Assembly (NCBI GenBank): GCA_964019425.1
Contig: OZ025789.1
Location: forward strand, 372,001-436,000
Source of the DNA: Flectonema sp. DT1601
Lineage: Eukaryota; Euglenozoa; Diplonemea; Diplonemida; Diplonemidae
Length of the DNA: 64,000 nucleotides
Reading direction: 5' to 3'
Shown one piece after another: positions 61,601 through 64,000 of the stretch. The stretch's first letter is position 1. Every line of letters starts with the position of its first letter. The notes under the pieces were generated by a model, which was not told the origin of the DNA, did no database searches, and saw only the letters and a program-made list of their open reading frames with translations. Position numbers and translations under genes: made by a program.

Positions 61601-64000
61601 CATTGAAGTAGAAGTGTTAAAGGAACAGTTAGAACAGGAGATATCACGTAGATTGAGACTTGCTAGTCAGGTGTCGGAATTACAGCATCAAATTAACCTA
61701 TTAGAGTGTAAGTTGTCGAGTAGCTCTCCTCGTGAGGATCCAACACGACAGCTGGAATGGGGTGACGACCAGGGAGCTGAAATCACAGTTCTTGAACGTG
61801 AGTTACAATCACTTAGAAATCAATACGGTGATCTGTTAGACTCTCACGATTTGCTCAAACTAAAGTCAGATTCGCTATCTACTTCTGACTACTGTCAGTC
61901 ACTTGAAAATGAAATCTTAAAATTGAAGACTCAAGTTTGTGAAGTCGCTGATGAAAATGAGTTTCTCAAATCAAAAATACAACACCTGCCTCCTTCAAGC
62001 ACTCCATTTTCTATTTCAGTCTGCAGCGATTCCATTCCAGGGTCAACTCCTCGATTTCCAGGATCGGAAATTGAGATTTTAAATCTTCAAAAAAGACTTT
62101 CAACGGCAGAAGGTGAACTCTCCTCAAAGAGAGAAAAGGATTTACAGCTGTGTGATTTATCAACAAAATTGGCTGCTGCGAATATTGAAATCGGAAGACT
62201 GAGCGACTTAACTGACGGAATGAACCCGACGGGTGATCACGATTTTAAGAAAATTCAGAATAAATATTCCAGACTTCAATCTGACTATCAGGTCCTCAGT
62301 AATAAGAATGTTAGTTTGCAAGAAGCTATGTATGATTTGAATCAGTCGGCTGATCAGAATGAAGATGCTGAAATTGAATTGGAAATTCTTAAAAATAAAA
62401 TAACTTCTTTGGAGTCTCAGAATCTTAATCTCACAAAGTCAGTAGCAGATCTGTCTAATCAGCTATCAAATAGCGATATCAAGTTTCAGAATATACAAGT
62501 AAAGTTAGATGACCAGACATCATTAACAACACAGACAGAGTTACTGAGAGAGAAAACTCGTTTATTAGAAACAGACAATCAACGGCTTGCTTATGAAGTT
62601 CAACAAAAACTGAGAGAACTCGATGAAAAAGAAACTGAGTGTGAAGCAAGTCAATCAGTCATTGAGAGACTGCAAGTAGCAATTCAACGTAGTGAACAGA
62701 GCAGTGAACGTAGTGAAAAGAATAGATTTGAGATTGATTCTGAGTTAGTTGTTTTGAAAGAGAGGGCTGAGACTGCGGAGTCAAAAGTTCAAACTTCTCA
62801 AAATAGAATTCTATCGTTGGAGTTGGCACTCCAAGAGAGTCAATCAAAGACCAAATCATTTAATGAAATAATTAAAACAATCGGAACTGATGGCACCCAA
62901 ACAGTCCAATTAAATAAACTAATCTCACAAATGTCAGCAGCCTCCAGCAATGAGTCTGTCTTACAAACACAACTCGATACTATTACAAAACAATTGTTAA
63001 CAATGCAAGGATCACCTTCAAAGATCGCAGTACTCGAATCCGAGATTGTTCGACTTCAGGAATTTGAATTAAAACTCTCAGGTCAGAATGCTCTCGCAGC
63101 AGATGAAATACTTCGTCTTGGCTCGGTTGTGGAGGGTTTGAAAACTGATAACAGCAACATGACTATTTCTATAAAACAATTGACATCTGAACTAAACATC
63201 AGCACATCTCGTAATAGTGTTTTACAGAGAGAAGTTGAATTATCACAACACATGGTGTGTACTGATTCTTCTCCATCAACAAACCAATTGACTGACATCT
63301 TATCAAATAACAAACTCCTTGAGACGGAAGTTATTCGTCTGCAGGAAGAACTCGAAGTCACGACGGCTAATCTTCAAAATGATATTTCAAAATTAGAAAG
63401 TCAATTAGAAACTACAAGAACTAACAACAACCTACTTGAAGCTGAGGTTAACCGCCTTCAGGATATTGAGAACAATAACAGCAACGTTAGTGATGGACAG
63501 CATCAGCTGTTGGCTGAAGCAAAAGTACTCCTGGAGTTGGAAGTAAAGAAACTTCGCGATGCGAACACACAATTAGTGTCAGGCTCAGAACAGCTATCTG
63601 AGAATGCTAAGAACACGAGTCAGCTTGCGTTGCAAAACTCTGAACTTCAACACGACAACGTTTCCCTTTCAACTGAAGTTAACAATTTACAAAATCAAAT
63701 ATCGAATCTGAAAGAGAAGATTGAAATCTCTAATTCTGACTACGAAGTTCTCCAAAACGAGTTGAAATTAGTACAAAAAACAGGAAGCGAACACCTGACA
63801 CTTGTTAAACAAGAAAACCACTCTCTCACTTTGAAGATTTCTTCTCTTGAAGTTGAGCTGGAGTCCAAGAAGAACGCAGAGGGTGATCAAACTCCATCAC
63901 CAACTTTCTTACAATTCGAATCGATGAAAACGATAATCGAAAAACTAAACACCGAATGCGATTCCCTAAAACAGGATAATAATTCTCTTCTCATTAAACT
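55629..64000 (+). CDS. LRR plus giant coiled-coil protein, runs off the right edge
   Basis: It is open from the ATG at 55629 to the last base, more than 2,790 codons without an intron. Residues about 40-210 are SDS22-type leucine-rich repeats (IKRIENLELVPRLEKLII, LQHLDLSKNCISILP, LEILNLSRNSI), closed by a cap-like VPSVSMLDDIEV. The rest is almost unbroken heptad coiled coil. From about 58.9 to 60.5 kb a loose repeat carries a LRQKYS/LRQKHS core and EIQ or ELE, spaced roughly 60 codons apart. A second repeat type (EVEILKxxLHxE) lies at about 60.9-61.7 kb. LRR-then-coil proteins are typical of centrosome, basal-body or flagellar scaffolds (LRRCC1-like). The match is by architecture only. Confidence 0.88.
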   Translation, partial: MTDCNESILTTGTTDSHSYRTRYLTKELIEKCGGSEDLGQLEYLQIKLPQGEKIKRIENLELVPRLEKLIIQHQKIQRIEGIDKLINLTFLSLKGNSIEFFDSISTTGHVVNPRELKELPTLPQLQHLDLSKNCISILPSSLSRSFPSLKQLLLSDNVICDITKISPLRGCKNLEILNLSRNSIASSQEHYRSFVVHAVPSVSMLDDIEVDESERISANTRWHSDELIVRDNQIKELKTELRSVQKETETLKQSIDSKQSVIEVNETLMKKKTADSHRVDVKLSDLQKLSDKRGDQISELLTDLILVKSTLGELLLELDSCDMDFVVTDSVKEVMCKASRISSSADSLPSGNVTEKVLSLEHTIARRHQHLFSSPAEQKQAADTEIQVATLEAKLQQAKATEDSLLEKIRLMSPTDNSLIEPQSQITELKQENQKDDNNETDSLIQSLKEELAAANDIIKTHEDTSLLENEIAHLNEQLILQEEAANNELSTAMQAYDDKIIDLETDLTSKTNAIDKLITDLESSKAKTASLESAMSELQTELIVISGRNHVLEQNETSMAQQLEDANISSADNTHQVRRLDQLSNDNTLLVEENDALRRRVDDFTISDDFNSEKIADLHGGISELKNENEELRVHYNNAIERLEQSEQHSTRLESSEHQLIESQQECQSVVKLLENRENENQRMKSQLQELQTEHENLKVNSNQKLMDKIANLEDEIARKEDNASAKITSLQENVLSLTKDKSEHIVAIQTIDELESENNSLQSTVDDLQNRLASRQTPDRCSNCINLIRELGDHQTNESLHQIVIDIRNELSRFKNDNINLRERLSDETVRVTILSEQNDNLKQDKASLENKLKNNTVLVAELRKQIRSLEDQLSDGLTGETSVAEVVILKRQIQHLEAENKKLSDQNKMMLEELEATPNSGSSSSDAQVKSARKKIAELQSDNTALQLQLNDLYDSGIVQCDSPDSNALMAKLSKAKTSIQLLQSENSSLHGQLRDLLGSTKKKSDHLNMEHQLQQVKKKVATLDEQKEILRGITTIEKERASLQEQVQILLEEALAGQNNQIATLEHRLEGSECTLEAQIQFILKTNSEQLQKALATVTQQKQKIEQLEQDENNNTNDNSDLTLQLSTLREKYSEVLSTNADLENEMETLTLLQQKYNSSQVRIEDLESQLTEANELISQLKSKLQKHISDTTEVNADVSNLTSLRQKYSAAVGTISELEIQIAESSHLQQKYTSAQSRISLLEEEIKSNDQLVTQLTILRQKHSSGLLQIAEMEAELQEAGLFQQKHVAAQVRISHLEEQLQASESLRQKYNVALTRITEFEIQLEESSTLQQKCDSAQAKLSLLEEQRQSDGEAAATLSANREKYSNALSQIAELEIQIQESDSLKHKYQSAKSKITSLEDRVGSADEASSQLSLLRQKHSTAISEINDLKMQLEESFLLQQKYSSAQKKISILEERCNSNEEVSTQFSALRQDHNSALSNITDLEMRLDTAAGFQQKCSSVQSMLQDQTVTLDDTISQLAAVRQKHSKSMSRVVELESQLEDQLSKIENENTANSRISLLAEQKEILENENSDLLSQVTTLRHKNAAENSTISELELQVEQLQARCTSSQGRLSVLVQQNETLENDVSESCSQQNIFRQKLTVATNEVSALQLELLNLENSHRQKTAVLEDDRRELANEHSKCAAKISNLEDELRTLQQHELLSNNESLEDKSDELIQQLSHLRQKHAAVMTKVLLLEEKNTSLISQNESSHNIEIDVLKDQLHSEIANRIQISNELHQQQQSNSLGSAAEVEIEILKKKLHEEVDSRVKLTDEVSQLNHIHIEQSGSNSSQAVEIEILKERLRDEIATRVRISSELQEAQRRLTDSTDSTAAMEVEALKQQLQSEVNLRIKLTSEVSQLNQQLQESSPSQTVELDLLKEQLHNEISIRLKLSNDLQQLQQQHHQTNSISSFSDSEVELLRQQLHESHQLNRKLEECSNSPTQAIEVEVLKEQLEQEISRRLRLASQVSELQHQINLLECKLSSSSPREDPTRQLEWGDDQGAEITVLERELQSLRNQYGDLLDSHDLLKLKSDSLSTSDYCQSLENEILKLKTQVCEVADENEFLKSKIQHLPPSSTPFSISVCSDSIPGSTPRFPGSEIEILNLQKRLSTAEGELSSKREKDLQLCDLSTKLAAANIEIGRLSDLTDGMNPTGDHDFKKIQNKYSRLQSDYQVLSNKNVSLQEAMYDLNQSADQNEDAEIELEILKNKITSLESQNLNLTKSVADLSNQLSNSDIKFQNIQVKLDDQTSLTTQTELLREKTRLLETDNQRLAYEVQQKLRELDEKETECEASQSVIERLQVAIQRSEQSSERSEKNRFEIDSELVVLKERAETAESKVQTSQNRILSLELALQESQSKTKSFNEIIKTIGTDGTQTVQLNKLISQMSAASSNESVLQTQLDTITKQLLTMQGSPSKIAVLESEIVRLQEFELKLSGQNALAADEILRLGSVVEGLKTDNSNMTISIKQLTSELNISTSRNSVLQREVELSQHMVCTDSSPSTNQLTDILSNNKLLETEVIRLQEELEVTTANLQNDISKLESQLETTRTNNNLLEAEVNRLQDIENNNSNVSDGQHQLLAEAKVLLELEVKKLRDANTQLVSGSEQLSENAKNTSQLALQNSELQHDNVSLSTEVNNLQNQISNLKEKIEISNSDYEVLQNELKLVQKTGSEHLTLVKQENHSLTLKISSLEVELESKKNAEGDQTPSPTFLQFESMKTIIEKLNTECDSLKQDNNSLLIK

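Overview
The window comes from a eukaryotic nuclear genome. It has GT-AG introns of about 80 to 155 bases, long A/T runs, non-LTR retrotransposons, a Helitron and large multidomain proteins. Seven putative host genes (40.6 kb to the right edge) all lie on the plus strand. Each has a pyrimidine or A/T-rich tract and an AG close upstream of its ATG, usually 2 to 11 nt away. That pattern resembles spliced-leader trans-splicing. With a 2A-bearing LINE of the kind best known from trypanosomatids, a euglenozoan (perhaps diplonemid-like) protist is a reasonable but unproven guess; 5'-UTR cis-introns are the main alternative.

Bases 1 to about 39,900 are a nested repeat island. The main player is a LINE with an R2-type reverse transcriptase and a restriction-like endonuclease (RLE) whose ORF continues into a long coiled-coil tail. 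Several 5'-truncated copies (C, B and A, at 1.8-2.3, 12.0-13.9 and 18.4-22.2 kb) lie head to tail on the minus strand. Each is followed by its 3' non-coding region. One type of 3' region carries a satellite array of small hairpins, up to 8 kb long. The other is a 1,356-bp unit present 3.35 times in tandem. Both types end in a stem-loop near the element's 3' end whose stem pairs covary.

Copy A abuts a GC-rich Helitron (22.15-28.16 kb) that is cut off in its helicase. A piece of LINE 3' region (26.76-27.79 kb) splits one of the Helitron's zinc fingers. From 28.2 to 31.0 kb there are dispersed AT-rich repeats, a tRNA-like sequence and a GC-rich tandem repeat. At 31.0-34.4 kb lies another LINE 3' region, itself holding a 779-bp terminal-inverted-repeat transposon. 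It abuts a second LINE (34.4-37.0 kb, APE endonuclease class) with a 2A peptide sequence between its two ORFs. That LINE sits in a fourth RLE-LINE copy (D, 37.0-38.4 kb), which is joined to a broken transposase fragment (38.4-39.4 kb) and two more LINE 3' fragments.

The host genes, in order, are: a fused double-domain aldehyde dehydrogenase (five exons); a WD40 plus coiled-coil protein; a single-exon aminotransferase resembling bacterial (Bacteroidetes-type) diaminopimelate aminotransferases; a two-exon coiled-coil protein; a membrane-anchored protein of unknown role; a secreted arylsulfatase; and a leucine-rich-repeat protein with a coiled coil of more than 2,500 residues that runs off the right edge. 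No shared pathway is evident; the cluster is held together by orientation and by the common acceptor-like signal.
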